Of a DNA stretch of 64,000 bases, positions 36,561 through 49,080 are shown one piece after another (position 1 is the stretch's first letter; the number at the start of each line of letters is the position of its first letter). The stretch is taken from positions 13,803,001 to 13,867,000 of the forward strand of contig NW_026623100.1 in NCBI RefSeq assembly GCF_023065955.2, given 5' to 3'. Source of the stretch: Ursus arctos (lineage: Eukaryota > Chordata > Mammalia > Carnivora > Ursidae). Both the position numbers and the translations under genes were made by a program. Under the pieces are notes generated by a model. That model saw nothing but the letters and a program-made list of their open reading frames with translations, was not told where the DNA came from and did no database searches.

Positions 36561-37235
36561 GCTACAGAGTATCTCCCCAAAGGCGTCTTTTCCAACTTGC
36601 TGTTGGAGAGACGACCATTAACCAGTATGTAGCCCATGAATCTTTGCAGGATTCTAGAAGCATTGTGCCCAGCCATTAAGCAGCGGAGCAGAGGAGGGAG
36701 AAAGCATGCACAGAGAGGAGAGGGTGCATAGTGAATGCTTTACAAACACTCTGAATGGGTGAAAAATAATGACCTCTGACTTCTTTGTGGTTCTTAACTC
36801 ATGCTGCCACAAGATTGGTTATAAGGTCCATGTCACACTGTGATATGAAAGTATTAATTGAATAGGGGCAATCAGAATTTCTATGTGAATAATGACTTAG
36901 AAATAATATTCTGCCCATTCAATAATGGAATGGGGAACCAAAGCTTTGCTGGGCTACACAGTTCCCTCGATGGGGTCAGATTTTTTTTTAAACTGTGAGT
37001 TACATGCATTTTCTGTCCTCTTTTAATTCTTTAATCTGATATGAATGTCTTAAGAGTCACTTAAGAAGAAGGAAGAAAATTAAGGGAAGGAAAAGATATG
37101 ATAGGTTGTTAGTATTGTCCTTTGGGTTTAATTTTTGGCTTTCGGACAGACACCTGCGTCAGCTCTCCTCTTGAATAGGAACCGTCCTGTTAAAAACGAA
37201 CCCATGCCTGTGATTTAAGGTGAACATACCAGTGT
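36561..37235. other. unassigned intronic sequence
   Basis: No recognised element. Confidence 0.35.
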
Positions 37236-37239
37236 CAGT

Positions 37240-37385
37240 TTTTTCATTTTGATAAATGTTAAGATGGTAACAATGAGAGAAACCGCGCAAAGGGTATCCA
37301 GCAACTCTGTACTATCCCAGCAACTTTTTACTCTTCCGTAAATCTGAAATTATTCCAAAATTAAACATTTATTTTTAAAACTCAG
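37240..37385 (+). repeat. probable L1M 3' terminus
   Basis: 'gggtatccagcaactctgta', 'ttttactcttccgtaaatct' and 'gaaattattccaaaattaaa' resemble an old L1 3' end. Confidence 0.5.
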
Positions 37386-38055
37386 GTATGTGCATTTTAC
37401 AGTGAACATGTTTGAATAAGAAAGCCCTTAACTCTCATTTATGGGAGCATTTCCTCAGTGTTTCTGCAAATGAGTGTTCATTTAAATTTGATATCCTGAG
37501 AAGCTGATGGCTAGCCCTACATTTATAAATGTATACATCAAAAAGGTCCCTAGTCGATCATGTTGAAATGTTCACTTAGCTGATACTGAATCAGAAGAGG
37601 AGGATTTAGAATTATCTGACTTTTTGGAATGCCCCCAGCACTAAAGTAAAATAAACAAAAGGAAAGGAAATGCAATGAAATAAATCTCTTAGCGTGTTCA
37701 CTAGCCAAAGCATACTACATCTCATGATAAGTTATTTGGAAGTTTGTGTTTTATATAGACTTGCTGTGTGGTATATTCGTGATCATGTAAGAGTGTCTAG
37801 TGGTTACTGTATTAGAGGCTGTCCAAACAAAACTTAAAATTGTAAAACTTTTCTCCAAAGTGTGATAATTCTTGGCTACACTAGTAAACAGTTTGACATG
37901 TGTTTAAACATAATTCAGTTTTCTTAAAGGTATGTCTAATGAAGTGTGTGACTGTATAATAGGGGAGACGGTATTTGATTTTTAATTTTTACGTTCGTTT
38001 CCTCTGTGTTCTCTGCCCATTTGAATTTTTTTAAAAATGAAGACGTAACAGAAAA
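37386..38055. other. unassigned intronic sequence
   Basis: AT-rich, nothing recognised. Confidence 0.35.
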
Positions 38056-38059
38056 GTGC

Positions 38060-38185
38060 TTGTACCCGTCTTTTCCCCTAAGAGTGAACGCCTTGAGAGT
38101 AGGAAAGGTGGCCTCCGTATCTTGCCCAATTCAGTACACAGGAAGGATTCAGTAAATATTTATTTGAATGAATAAATGAATGAAA
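38060..38185 (+). repeat. L2 LINE 3' end
   Basis: 'cgccttgagagtaggaaagg' to 'ggattcagtaaatatttatt' and tgaatga repeats, the sense L2 terminus. Confidence 0.75.
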
Positions 38186-39745
38186 TCACATTCAAATGAA
38201 TTACTTCCATTTCGAAGGGGACCAAATAACTGCCTCTTGATTTGCTCTCTTTCCTGCCCTTGTTTTAAGATGGCCTCACAGTTTGGACTGGTTTTTATCA
38301 CGGCTATCATTCAGCTATGGATACTAACCTTTCAAATCCGTAAAAAGTATTTAAAAGAAAGAGAAATTGTTCATGTTTCAAAACCTATTATAATGCATTT
38401 TCAAATATGTCAGACACGTCTTTGTTAAAATTAAACCAGGGATTGGTTTTGAGCGAATAGCCCTATATCCTTACAGATGCGGTGGATGGGTGCATCTAAG
38501 CTGCTTATTATATTGATGGGTTTTGCTGCTCTGCAGCAAATGAAAACAGGCAGCTGCTTCCTCCATCAAAGCAAAAAGCAGCCTGAGTTTTTATTAACTG
38601 AGCGTTCATTTCTTCTATTGCCAAAATTCTTACACAAAACAAAAGAGCAGTTTTAGCACATTATTGCTTAACTAGACATGAACAACTGACAGCAAGTGAT
38701 AAGCCTGTCTGCTTTTCACAACTGGTAATCATTTTTGGAATAGATGTTTTAATATAGTTGAATATAAATTTTGTAATTTACATCTACAATGGTACGTAAA
38801 TTTATAGATCCAGTTTGTTGCAGGAGAATGAAGGCTATAATCACAAAAGCCTTTCCCAGTGTTGTTTAATTTTTAATGACTATTTGAAAACTGGGGAAGG
38901 AAAATGAAATCAAATTCATTTCTTTAAAAAATACAAAAAGGTGTTAAAGACAATCATACGAGTTGGTTGGAGCCATTTGTAGATGGCCCTGACAGAGCGA
39001 GACCGCTGTGTTTACAGCCAGGACGTGCTTCGCACTCTATTTCCACATTAGTTGCAGTGAGCTGCCCAAGTCTGGACAGCGGCAGAAATTTCTGGAGAGC
39101 AGACCGTCATGTTTCCTTTGTATCAATGAATAAGGATGAGCAAGGAGCCCGGAAGGACAGACCCAGGCCATTTTGCACAGCAGAGCTTCTCTGCCAACTC
39201 ACATACATTCTTTTTTTTAAGCCATCTGAACATCACACATTTACTTTCAGAGAGCCGGCAGAGAGGGGTTCGTTTAAAGTAGGGTGAGACTGAGCCTCGG
39301 CTTCCTCAGCTCACTGAGATGTTGCCATATTTACTGAGTCAGTTTGCCTAATGGTGTTTTTCCTTCTGGAACTTGCTAATGGCAGTTCCTGCTGTAAGAA
39401 TGGGGAGGCGGGCCTTCTCCTTCCCCAATCCCATCACAGGCCTAAGAGGAGGGACGGGAAGGGAAGGCAGTTTCGACACACTGGGGCGCAGCCCTTCCAA
39501 ACAATGCTGCTAAATAATTAAGTTCTGCCTAAGAAGACTAATACCACGGCCGTTTAATAAATGTTCTTTGCTCTGGCACCGGTATCACGTACCTCCCAGA
39601 TACCATCTTCTCTCCAGGGAGGCTTTCGTAAATGTGAGGAACGTGCCCTTCACGTGGAACACAAGGCTTTCCGCTTACTCGAATTCCAGCCCTCGTGTTT
39701 ACCTAGAAGTGAGGTAAAGCTGGACTCCAAGGCAGAAAGCTGCTT
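38186..39745. other. repeat-poor sequence, candidate conserved block
   Basis: Includes a perfect 8-bp hairpin, tttgctgc-tct-gcagcaaa, at 38522-38540. No transposon recognised. A 106-codon plus-strand frame (38967-39287) has no domain. Confidence 0.35.
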
Positions 39746-39761
39746 TAGAAATCAGGCTCAC

Positions 39762-39879
39762 GGGGCGTCTGGCTGGCTCAGTCAGTACAACATGCGACTC
39801 TTGATCTTGGAGTTGTCATTTCAAGCCCCACATTGGGTATAGAGATCACTTAAAAATAAAATCTTGGGGGGGAAAAAAA
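39762..39879 (+). repeat. SINEC, short form
   Basis: 15-bp target duplication agaaatcaggctcac / agaaatcaagctcac (39747-39761, 39880-39894), one mismatch. Tail contains a G7 run. Confidence 0.95.
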
Positions 39880-40103
39880 AGAAATCAAGCTCACATCTCA
39901 TAGGTGACCAAGGGGGAATCTCACTGTCCTTCCTTTGTGCTGGTGTGCCACGTAACAAGCGTGTGTCCGTGTCCGTGAAGTGGCTCCTTGCCTCAGATAA
40001 AGAACAATAACGATTATGTCTAATATTTATTTTCTTCTTTGCTGCACTTTATGTGACACATTGCTGCTTTCATGTGACCAAGACACAACACTGTCCTATT
40101 TTA

Positions 40104-40300
40104 TTTTATTTTTTTAAAGATTTTATTTATTTGACAGAGATAGAGACAGCCAGTGAGAGAGGGAACACAAGCAGGGGGAGTGGGAGAGGAAGAAGCAGGC
40201 TCCCAGCAGAGGAGCCTGATGTGGGGCTCGATCCCAGAACGCCAGGATCACGCCCTGAGCCGAAGGCAGATGCTTAACGACTGAGCCACCCAGGCGCCCC
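40104..40300 (-). repeat. young ursid-type SINEC
   Basis: 17-bp target duplication aacactgtcctatttta / aacacagtcctatttta (40087-40103, 40301-40317), one mismatch. The body carries the ursid-type variant sites. Confidence 0.96.
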
Positions 40301-40317
40301 AACACAGTCCTATTTTA

Positions 40318-41355
40318 AAAGGGAAAGGGTGACCTCATCAAAATGATAGCCCGATCACCGCACTCTGAGGACACCAGGCACAGCAAGGTCTTGAAGGAGA
40401 GTGTTATTTGTAGTAAAACTGGCCATGAAAATCTGCCCCTTTTATTCTTTCTTTTTAATTTCTTTCTTTTTTAACTATGTGGAAGATGTGCTGCGTTTCT
40501 GGGGGAACCCAGGCCATGTTTCTTCTCTTGCTAGGAGCTCTCTGGGTCCACCCTTGCTAGAAATGACTGTTCTCACTTTCTGATATCCTCTCTGACCAAA
40601 GGGGTGGGAGCATTTTCTGGCCTAGGCCCAGAGAGATCACAGTGGGAGATGTTCTCCTACCTGTGCTTTCAGACTTCGAGAAAATTTCTTCTGCCGCAAA
40701 GGTAGTTTGTTACCCTGACAAGAAGGAAATATGAACAACAACAACAACAACAAAAAACAACGAAAAAAAGCAGCATTTATCTGAGAACCATGCTCAATAT
40801 CGGGGAGGAAAAATTGTACTTGAGGAGGTTGTCTGTTATTAATATGCTGGATTAGCTAAATAAAAACGCTGTCGCCACTAGAATACAGAGCTGTAGAGCA
40901 GTCCCTTTTCTGAGGCTGTGAGATTGAACTAACAAAGGCGGTGCTAATTCAATTAAAATAGACATGTTAGGAAGGCTCGACTTCTGAGACCATTTTGAAT
41001 GCTATCTAAAATATTTCCGGGTAAGGGTTTAGATTTGATATTATTATATTATTTAGATTTGCTATTATAGTACAAATAAAATATCTAAGGGAATCTAATT
41101 TCTTTAAAATGTGGCAGGCTAGAGCCACTGACAATTTTATAGCTTTATAGCATTTGGAAATGCACAGATCTAATGATCTATAGCCATTGGATTTAAGAGT
41201 TGGAAGAATCTTCAGAAATCAATTTGACGCTTCCATTTTATTCTTGAAGCCAGAGACCAAATATGATTTGTCCAAAGTCCAAAGTCCTAAAATTAGTTAT
41301 TGACGGCCACGAGAACTAGAAACTAGTTCTCTGGATTTCAGGACCTGCCACCACG
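40318..41355. other. unassigned intronic sequence
   Basis: Contains a short (CAA)n run at about 40735-40765. A possible faint antisense MIR lies at 41210-41345. Confidence 0.4.
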
Positions 41356-41361
41356 GTTGGA

Positions 41362-41573
41362 ACAATATAGGGTAGTGATTAAGTAACTGGGCCCTGGTGG
41401 GGCACCTGGGTGGCTCAGTCGGTGAAGCGTCTGCCTTCAGCTCAGGTCCTGATCTCGGGGTCCTGGGATCAGGCCCCCCATCAGGCTCCCTGCTCAGTGG
41501 AGAGTCTGCTTCTCCCTCTCCCTCTGCCTCTCCCCCTGCTCTCCCTTTCTCTCAAATAAATAAATAAAATCGA

Positions 41574-41613
<40 letters not shown>

Positions 41614-41825
41614 AAAGAAAGAAAGAAACTGGGCCCTGGCAGTTGAGCGTGTGGGGTTAAATCCTGGGCTGTACCAGTTCAGCTCTGTGTGCTTCGGTAA
41701 ATCTCATTGTGCCCCTTCTCTGGCCATAATGATAGTACATCCCTTACAGGGCTGTTTCCAGGATTAAATGAGATCATCTGTATAAAGCAAACAGCCTAGC
41801 GCTTGCCGAGCAGTGAGTGTCCAAT
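41362..41825 (+). repeat. MIR SINE split by SINEC
   Basis: 5' block 'caatatagggtagtgattaa' before the SINE; 'ccaggattaaatgagatcat' and 'cctagcgcttgccgagcagt' after it. Confidence 0.85.
41398..41626 (+). repeat. SINEC with (GAAA)n-expanded tail
   Basis: Perfect 13-bp target duplication aactgggccctgg (41385-41397, 41627-41639). The tail has become a ~55-bp (GAAA)n microsatellite at 41572-41626. Confidence 0.97.
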
Positions 41826-42560
41826 CAGCGATGCCGCTGATAGTAGGAACAACTAACATGGCCTGAGCACTTGCTGGTACTCTTCTAATTCACTTGATCC
41901 TCCCATCCGTACTTACCGGGTAGATAGTACTGTTACTTCCAGAGAAGGAGATGAGGTAAGGGGAGCTCCTAAAGCTGATCCGCCCCAGAGCTGTCTTCCG
42001 AGTCGCCTTGCCGTAGAGGCACTCAAGATGGCCAGGGCTGTGGTCGCGGGGCATCCTGTGTATTCCTTTCTCTTGGTGCTGCTGTAGCATCTTCCTTGTC
42101 CTGTCTTCATTTCTTATCTGTCCCTTAGTTGCTTTCCCAGCGTCTGCTCTAAAACCAGCCACCTGATGGAAGGCTGGGGCACGCTCTCCAAAGACCATCT
42201 TCTCACCCCCACCATGGAGTCCCGATGGAGCTGGGATGCCTTTCTTCTTTCCCTTCGCTCAAGGAGGTATCTGAAGTAAAATTTAAGTTTTTAATTTTAA
42301 TGTACTTTTTAAAATCAAATCACACCCAGAAATGAACCCATCTTGTGGTCCTAGAAGAATTTATTGTTGAAATACTTGGGTAATTTTTTGTGCCCCCTTC
42401 TCTTCCTTCCACAAGCTCGCTGTCTGTCCTTCTTTTAGTTCAGTTGGCTTGTCCAGGAACAGGAGAAGAAACAAAATGGCAAAGCAATTCATTTGGACCC
42501 TTGTTTTTGCAATCTAGGGGATGGCAGTATAAGACATAGGTTCAGTTCTAATCAGATTCT
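41826..42560. other. unassigned intronic sequence
   Basis: A 102-codon minus-strand frame (41890-42198) has no domain. Nothing else recognised. Confidence 0.35.
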
Positions 42561-42564
42561 AATC

Positions 42565-42710
42565 AGATTACCTGGGTTCAAATTGCAACTTCATTACAAA
42601 ACATCTATCTGATTTGGAGGAAGTTTTCTTAACCTCTCCGTGCCTTGATTTCCTCATCTACCTCATAGTGCCTGGACAGCAGTCAGCATTCGATCAATGT
42701 TAGCAGGTCA
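42565..42710 (+). repeat. MIR SINE
   Basis: 'attacctgggttcaaattgc', 'cttaacctctccgtgccttg', 'gatttcctcatctacctcat'. Confidence 0.8.
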
Positions 42711-43095
42711 GTGGGCAAGCTTCCACCTGCTCGCTGTGCTGGGCGACGCCGACACCCTTTCACCCAGATGTGCCCATGTTCTCTGTGATCTGGCTCCACA
42801 AACACAGGGAGGCCTGCACTTAACTTATTGTTCAGAACAAGTCTGTTAATGGGTCAGAGCAGGAGGACAAGTATAGAATAAGCATTGTCCATTTTTATGG
42901 AATTCTTGTTTTACAATCAGTTTTCAAAGTTCCCATAGCTAGAGGGAGCTTTCCCAAAGGTCAGTTTTGCTTTGATTTTGCAGGTTATCAATTAGGAATC
43001 ATAATCTCCCTGAAACTATCATAAAAATATAATCAAGGTTGATAAAATTTCCTGGATGGAAACATGTCAAAATAATAACAATGACAAATAGCAGC
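42711..43095. other. unassigned intronic sequence
   Basis: Nothing recognised. Confidence 0.35.
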
Positions 43096-43099
43096 AGCG

Positions 43100-43270
43100 A
43101 CCATGGCTAACATTATGAAAAATTTGCTACGTGCCAGACACTGTTGTAAGTGCTGTACATGCATTATCTCATTTAATCCGCACAACCGTGCTGTGAGTGG
43201 GTACTTTTACTGCTTGTGCCTAACGATTAGGAGAACTGAGGCATTGCACAACAGTGCAGGCTGAAGTAGC
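43100..43270 (-). repeat. MIR SINE
   Basis: 'ctacgtgccagacactgttg', 'gcattatctcatttaatccg' and 'cacaaccgtgctgtgagtgg' are clear antisense MIR blocks. Confidence 0.9.
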
Positions 43271-43328
43271 AACACCCCCCGCCAGCCCCATAGTTACTGT
43301 CTATTTCCCTATCTTTGCCTTTCCTTTC

Positions 43329-43532
43329 TTTTTTTTTTAAGATTTTGTTTATTTATTTATTTGAGAGAGAGCACATGAGCAGGGGGAGGAGCAGAAGCGG
43401 GGGGAAGAATCTCAAGCAGACTCCATGCTGAGGGTGGAGCCCGACCCGGGGCTCGATCTCATGATCTTGAGATTATGACCTGAGCCAAAACCAAGAGTTG
43501 GAGACTTAACGACAGCGCCACCCAGGTGCCCC
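43329..43532 (-). repeat. SINEC
   Basis: T-run tail, GAGCAGGGGGAGG body, inverted head ending gcgccacccaggtgcccc. Confidence 0.95.
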
Positions 43533-43559
43533 TATCATTTTTTCTTCCCAACATTAATC

Positions 43560-43695
43560 ACCGTCTGGAATTCCCTTGTTTATTGTCCATCGCCCCTATT
43601 GAAGGTATTTGGGCAAAGGCTCTGTTTTAATCACTGCTCTATCCCCAGCTCCTAGAACAGGCCTGACTGCCAGTAATTTTAAGTTGAATGAAGGA
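43560..43695 (+). repeat. L2 LINE 3' end
   Basis: 'cactgctctatccccagctc' then 'ctagaacaggcctgactgcc' and ttgaatgaa. Confidence 0.75.
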
Positions 43696-43960
43696 ACGAA
43701 TGAGGCTTAGAAACTTTAAGTAGCTTGCCCAAGGTCATACAACCATCAGAGCCAGTGATCGAGCCGGACTCTAAGTCTGGAGCATGAGATCTGGTTTTTT
43801 ATTATAACTGTTTATAGCTTGAAGGCCCCCTGGACATAATCTAGCCCAAGCCTGGTATCTTGCAGATGAGGATCCTGAAGCTCAGAAAGGCTAAATTACT
43901 TACCGATATCACGTAGATTATTAGTGGCAGAGCCGGAATCAGACCCCAAACCACTAGCTG
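43696..43960 (-). repeat. two adjacent MIR fragments
   Basis: One at about 43696-43795 ('agcttgcccaaggtcataca') and a second at about 43850-43960 ('ttgcagatgaggatcctgaa', 'attagtggcagagccggaat'), both antisense. Confidence 0.75.
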
Positions 43961-44039
43961 GTATTTTTGTACCATGAATCCAGCCTCCTCAGTTCATATA
44001 AAATTGAAGGCAAACCCTATATGCGTTTTCTGTACATCA

Positions 44040-45110
44040 TCCGCCCACTTATTCATGACACAACCTAAGTCATATTTGACACTCCCTCTCTTACCATCCC
44101 CTTCGTCTAATTAACTAGTAAGTCTTGTCAGTGTACTTTCTAAGTATAGCTCATACCTTTTCACTTTTCTTCCTCTCTGTCAACCATCACCCAGACCACC
44201 ATCAGGGCTCACCTAGGTCATTATAGTAGCCTCTGACCTTGTTTTCTCCCTGCCTCCTCTTGCCCCTCTTCAATCTATTTTCTTTAGGGTAGTCAGACTT
44301 CTAAAATGTAAGTCTGATCATAACACTCTGCTGCTAAAAATGTATCACTTATATTAAGATGCAATTTGAAAATCTTTTTTTTTTTCTAAGATTTTATTTA
44401 TTTATTTGACAGAGATAGAGACAGCTAGCAAGAGAGGGAACACAGGCAGGGGGAGTGCGAGAGGAAGAAGCAGGCTCATAGCAGAGGAGCCTGATGTGGG
44501 GCTCGATCCCAGAACGCCGGGATCACACCCTGAGCCGAAGGCAGACGCTTAACGACTGTGCCACCCAGGCGCCCCACAATTTGAAAATCTTAACATGGCT
44601 TTGAGCCTGTGGGATCTGGCCCACAGCCACCCCTCCCAGTCACACCTGGGACTGTTCTCTTCCTTTCTCATGTATTCTGCAGCTCCACTGACCCTATTTC
44701 CATTCCTAGAATAGCAAACTCTTCTCCTCTTTAAAGCTTTATCTCATGGGGCTCCGCTAGGATGGACCATTCCCTCCACCTGTCCCCTTCTTCCTCCTCT
44801 ACTTGACACTTCATCCTCTGGGTCTCAGCTTGCATGCCATTTTTGCAGGAGAGTGTTCCTGATGGACTCCTCCCAAATTCCCTTCCAGCCAAGTCAAGTC
44901 CCCTATGGTATGTTCTCAGAAGTACCCTCTATTTTTCCTACATAGCCTTTGTTACAATTATAATTAGGCACATTATTTCTGTAATTATTTAATATCTCCT
45001 TCTCTAACTAGATGGGAGCTCCAGTGACCATGCTGTCTCATTCCCTGCTGATCCATAGGGCCTGAAACATACTGGTGCCTCCAAAATATTTATGGAGTAT
45101 TCTGTAGTCC
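44040..45110 (+). repeat. L2 LINE 3' kilobase, split by SINEC
   Basis: 'aagtctgatcataacactct' before the SINE; 'tttgagcctgtgggatctgg', 'cttgcatgccatttttgcag' and the L2 terminus after it. The domain order of L2 is kept. Non-coding by decay. Confidence 0.85.
44377..44576 (-). repeat. young ursid-type SINEC in L2
   Basis: Perfect 15-bp target duplication caatttgaaaatctt (44362-44376, 44577-44591). Little divergence from the ursid-type copy at 40104-40300. Confidence 0.97.
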
Positions 45111-46685
45111 TCTTTTGGATTTCCACTCTGTGTTGAAACATTGATGACAAAGCAGAAATGTTTAAGGAAAGGAGACAGAGTATAAACATGGAAAACAGTC
45201 CAAGAGGTTTACCTACCCATTCCACATGAACTGCTTTGCCTTTTAGTAACACCTGCCAATGTATTTCTTCTTCCAGAAGACTCAACAGCTTAGCTAAGAG
45301 TGTGGTGGCCTTCCCATTTGAGTCTCAGATTTGGGAGAGGCCTTACTTCTGACTCCTGCATGATGGACATGATCCTTTCTTTTGAGGAGGGTAAAGAAAA
45401 CCGCTGTGTGGGTGCATATCAGCTGATCAGAGGAAAGCCATCTCTCTGCTGTGAGAGCTGGGTGTGTTGTCCCCATGGGCCAGGTACAAGCTGTTAGAGT
45501 GAAAAGCGAGAGTCAGCAGTCTGCTGTTCTGATGCCATCTGACAAAGTCTCAGGACTTTCCTCTAACGTGAACTCTGGGGAAGCAAAATGCTCTCAGATG
45601 CAAGTGATCTAGGAGGAAGGACCCATGCTCAGTTAGAGACTTATGTCTCTTAATATCTACGTAGTTCATTTAAGGGTAGTTCAGCCCTCAGGTTAATAAT
45701 GGATGTATTGTTTGTTTCCACATTAACTGTAAAACTTGGCATTTAAAATAATTCTATACTAACTGCTTAACTAACAACAAAAAAGTGGCTACGATCACAT
45801 TGGCAACTTTCCCCCTCATTATTGCTACATAGACAGCTAGTTTTTCTTATTTTAGTGTTGGCTGGCTACAGGTTTCTGAAGTTTGTTAGATCCAGCAGAC
45901 CTGTTCTGACAGAGGCATCTGCAGGGAAACAATCCTTTGTTTGAAAGAAAATGGAATGAAATCAAATGACTATGGAAACCCAAGTATAATATATGATTCT
46001 TTTTCTTCTTCCAAACAGAGCTCTTGTTTAGCTAATGCTTTATGGAGGCCCAATGGATGAAAGAAGACTTTTCTCCTATGAGTTAAACTAATTCAATTTG
46101 TACAGAAAGCACTAAGGCATAGGGAACTATAGGTTTCCAAATAACTTTTAAGGAAGTGTCCTAATTCATGACGTGTTTAGGAAACAAGTTATCTAGACTA
46201 AGTCATTAATTAAAATGTTTCATGATGCTTTTTTTGGGACCAGTACTTTGGCAACTCTAAATGCCACTTTGGGCATTCTTCTCTGTCTCATCGGGTGATG
46301 TCAACAATATAGCGGAAATCTCTATAATTGATCGATAGAATCCTACGATATTATTAATGGAGTTTAAAAATCTTGAGTGTAAGAAAATCTTCCCTATTAG
46401 TGTCATTGGCTTGTATGTCCTTCTAAAATTTATTCTCATCACTTTTCCAATGAGTTTCTGTTTCATGAAGTCCTTCTAATCACTGTTCTTCTGGGATGGG
46501 TACTGAAACCCCACCACTCAGAGCTTAAAGTTTTATGCTAAAAATGTACTCTGAGAATAGTTATATGAGAATAGTTATAATATGTCTTGGGTTCTAGAAT
46601 TAGCCCACAAACAGTTACATTCCATGTATTTCTGGATTTCAGGTAAACTTGGAGATTGAACAATGCATTAAAGTCACTTCCTTCC
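45111..46685. other. unassigned intronic sequence
   Basis: About 1.6 kb with no repeat or exon recognised on either strand. Confidence 0.4.
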
Positions 46686-46689
46686 AGAA

Positions 46690-48840
46690 ACCTAACTAAA
46701 CCACTGTAAAGAGATGTTTTAAAAACCTAAACCCACAAGGATGATAGAATGAGGGGACATACAATAACATAATTTTGGAAGCTGGGGAAGCAAATGGATG
46801 AGAAGTCATTGACTTAGCAGATATGACAAAGCCAGCAGTTGAGAAAGGTGGAAACCAAACCAATTCATACTTCTGAAACTTTAAAAGGCTCAGAAATTGG
46901 GGCATTTGTACAAGTAGAGTTGAAGGGAGCTAACATAAGGAAGATTGATTGAAAACTGTTTATAAAGCAGTTGTTACATACCTATTCCAGGCTACTAAGT
47001 AACTTCTCCCTCTGTACTCCCAATGGAGAAGATTTGTTTTCTGGAGAGGGTTAAAGTGCAGAGTTTTAGGTTGAGGGACACCAGGCACAGTTGAAATCAG
47101 AAAGAGTACCAAAAGCAGGCTGGAGAGATTGGGTGAGCATACACAGAGTCACCCACATTCCACTCCATCCCCACACCCTCAGCCCTCTTCACTTCCAACC
47201 ATCTTTTTATCTTACTACAAGTATGTTTAATCAAACAACAAAGAATTACCAGATATCAGAGGAAAGCTTTTAATGTGAAAGGTACCAAAATCAATTAACA
47301 GAAAAAAGCAACATGAAGAAAAAAGACTATGTAAGAATAAGAAAACTTAAAAGAAACTATAATTTTAGTATTTAGTATTTTCAAATAAGTTTGTAAAAGA
47401 GTGATTCATGAAACAGGAATAAGATGCTCTAAAACAGAAATATTCAGAGAACTACCATCAAAAATAGCATAGATGTGGGGCACCTGGGTGGCTCAGTCAG
47501 TTAAATGTCTGACGCTTGGCTTTGGTTCAGGTCATGATCTCAGGGTCCTGGGATCGAGCCCCACGTTGGGTGCTGCACTCAGGGGGCAGTCTGCTTGTGG
47601 ATTCTCCCTCTCCCTCTCTCTCTCTGCCCCTTCTCCCACTCACTTGTACACTCTCTCTCAAATAAATAAGTAAATAAATCTTTTTTATTTATTTATTATG
47701 CTATTTTTTTAAAATCGCATAAATGAGAAGTACAATAAGAGGGTTAGGAGACAAAGTTGAGGAAATTTCCAAGAAAGTAGAAAACAGTAAGAGATAGAAA
47801 GCAGGAAAGAAAAGATAAGAAAATTAGAGGATGAGTTCAGGAGATTCAACATCCAAATAATAAGAGTTCTAGATAAAGAGGACAGGATTTAATCAATGGA
47901 ACTTCCCAAGAAACTTCCCAAGATCTGAAGAGCATAGAGTTTCTAGATTGAAATACCCACTGAATCATGGAAGTTCCCAAACATTTATCTCGCACTCACT
48001 TTTTTTCAAGAAGCTACTGGAGGATGTCTTGCACTAAAATGAGGAAGTAAACCAAGAAAGAAAGACAAAGCATAGAAGAAACAAGAGATGGGATACAGGA
48101 GAAGGGCAAAAGGGAGTCTGGAATGATATGGAGATGGATTCTAGGGTATCAGCTGTGCACCAAGCATAGGGGGCATTCATTCCAGACGAAGGCAGGTCAG
48201 AAGGCCCCAGGAGAGAATTTCTCATGATGTTGATAGAATACCTGATGTGAATGAATGTACCGAGAGGGGAAATTGACAACTGGATTTTGAGACTGAATAA
48301 AAAACCTTAGCAAATGAGAAAAAACAATTATAAACTCCACAGAGGGGGGGAATTATGCATGAGAGAAAAAGCAATCGTAGTTTACTACATGGCTCGGTAT
48401 TATTTCATGATCATAATGAAATTGACAATGACTGTTTATTACCAAAATTATAACATATCTATAATAGGAAGATGGTGCTGGTGGGTGAATAAGGAGCATG
48501 GTGTGTGTGACATGGGGAGAGGAGTATAGATGAAAGTGAAAGAAGCTGATCTTCCAGAGTGGGGGGTCAATAGATATCGCCTAAAATTGAAAAATCGAGA
48601 AGCGACAATGCAAACGTATGTAGAAATATGGAAGTAATTACCAGACGCATCAACTAAAAGAACTGGAAGTAGCGGTTTCTGAGAAAGGAGAAAGACTGAG
48701 TCAGAAGGTCTGGGTACTAATCTTAATCACAACCATTTGTCTTACTCATTTTTGTCTTAACCATTCTCATAGAACTCAGTGGCTCTTTAAACTCTGTAGA
48801 AGTTCTTTATAAATAAAATCCTTTTTAAAAAGACCATTAT
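46690..48840 (+). repeat. HAL1/L1M-like element, split by SINEC
   Basis: 'aagaagctactggaggatgt' and 'aatgaggaagtaaaccaaga' near 48010-48060 are an L1M/HAL1 ORF1-downstream signature. AG-rich flanking text is of the same kind. Boundaries are approximate and the left third is the least certain. Confidence 0.55.
47477..47690 (+). repeat. SINEC
   Basis: ggggcacctgggtggctcag head, CT-rich body, aaataaataagtaaataaat tail. Confidence 0.95.
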
Positions 48841-48868
48841 ATTTCCACAAATAGAAATGAGAAAACTT

Positions 48869-49053
48869 GGGGTGCCTGGGTGGCTCATTCGGTTAAGCAT
48901 CTGCCTTCGGCTCAGGTCATGATCCCAGGGTCCTGGGATCAAGTCCTGTGTTGGGCTCCCTGCTCAGCGGGAGCCTGCTTCTCCCCCTCCTTCTGCCCTT
49001 CCCCCTGCTTGTACTCTCTCTGTCAAATAAATAAATAAAATCTTTAAGAGAAA
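48869..49053 (+). repeat. SINEC
   Basis: Perfect 16-bp target duplication agaaatgagaaaactt (48853-48868, 49054-49069). Confidence 0.97.
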
Positions 49054-49080
49054 AGAAATGAGAAAACTTTTTAAAATAAT

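Noticed and set aside
47477..47690. tRNA-like heads of the SINECs as possible tRNA genes
   Set aside because: A- and B-box-like sequence is present, but as part of retroposed SINEs with CT-rich bodies and A tails. No intact tRNA cloverleaf stands alone.
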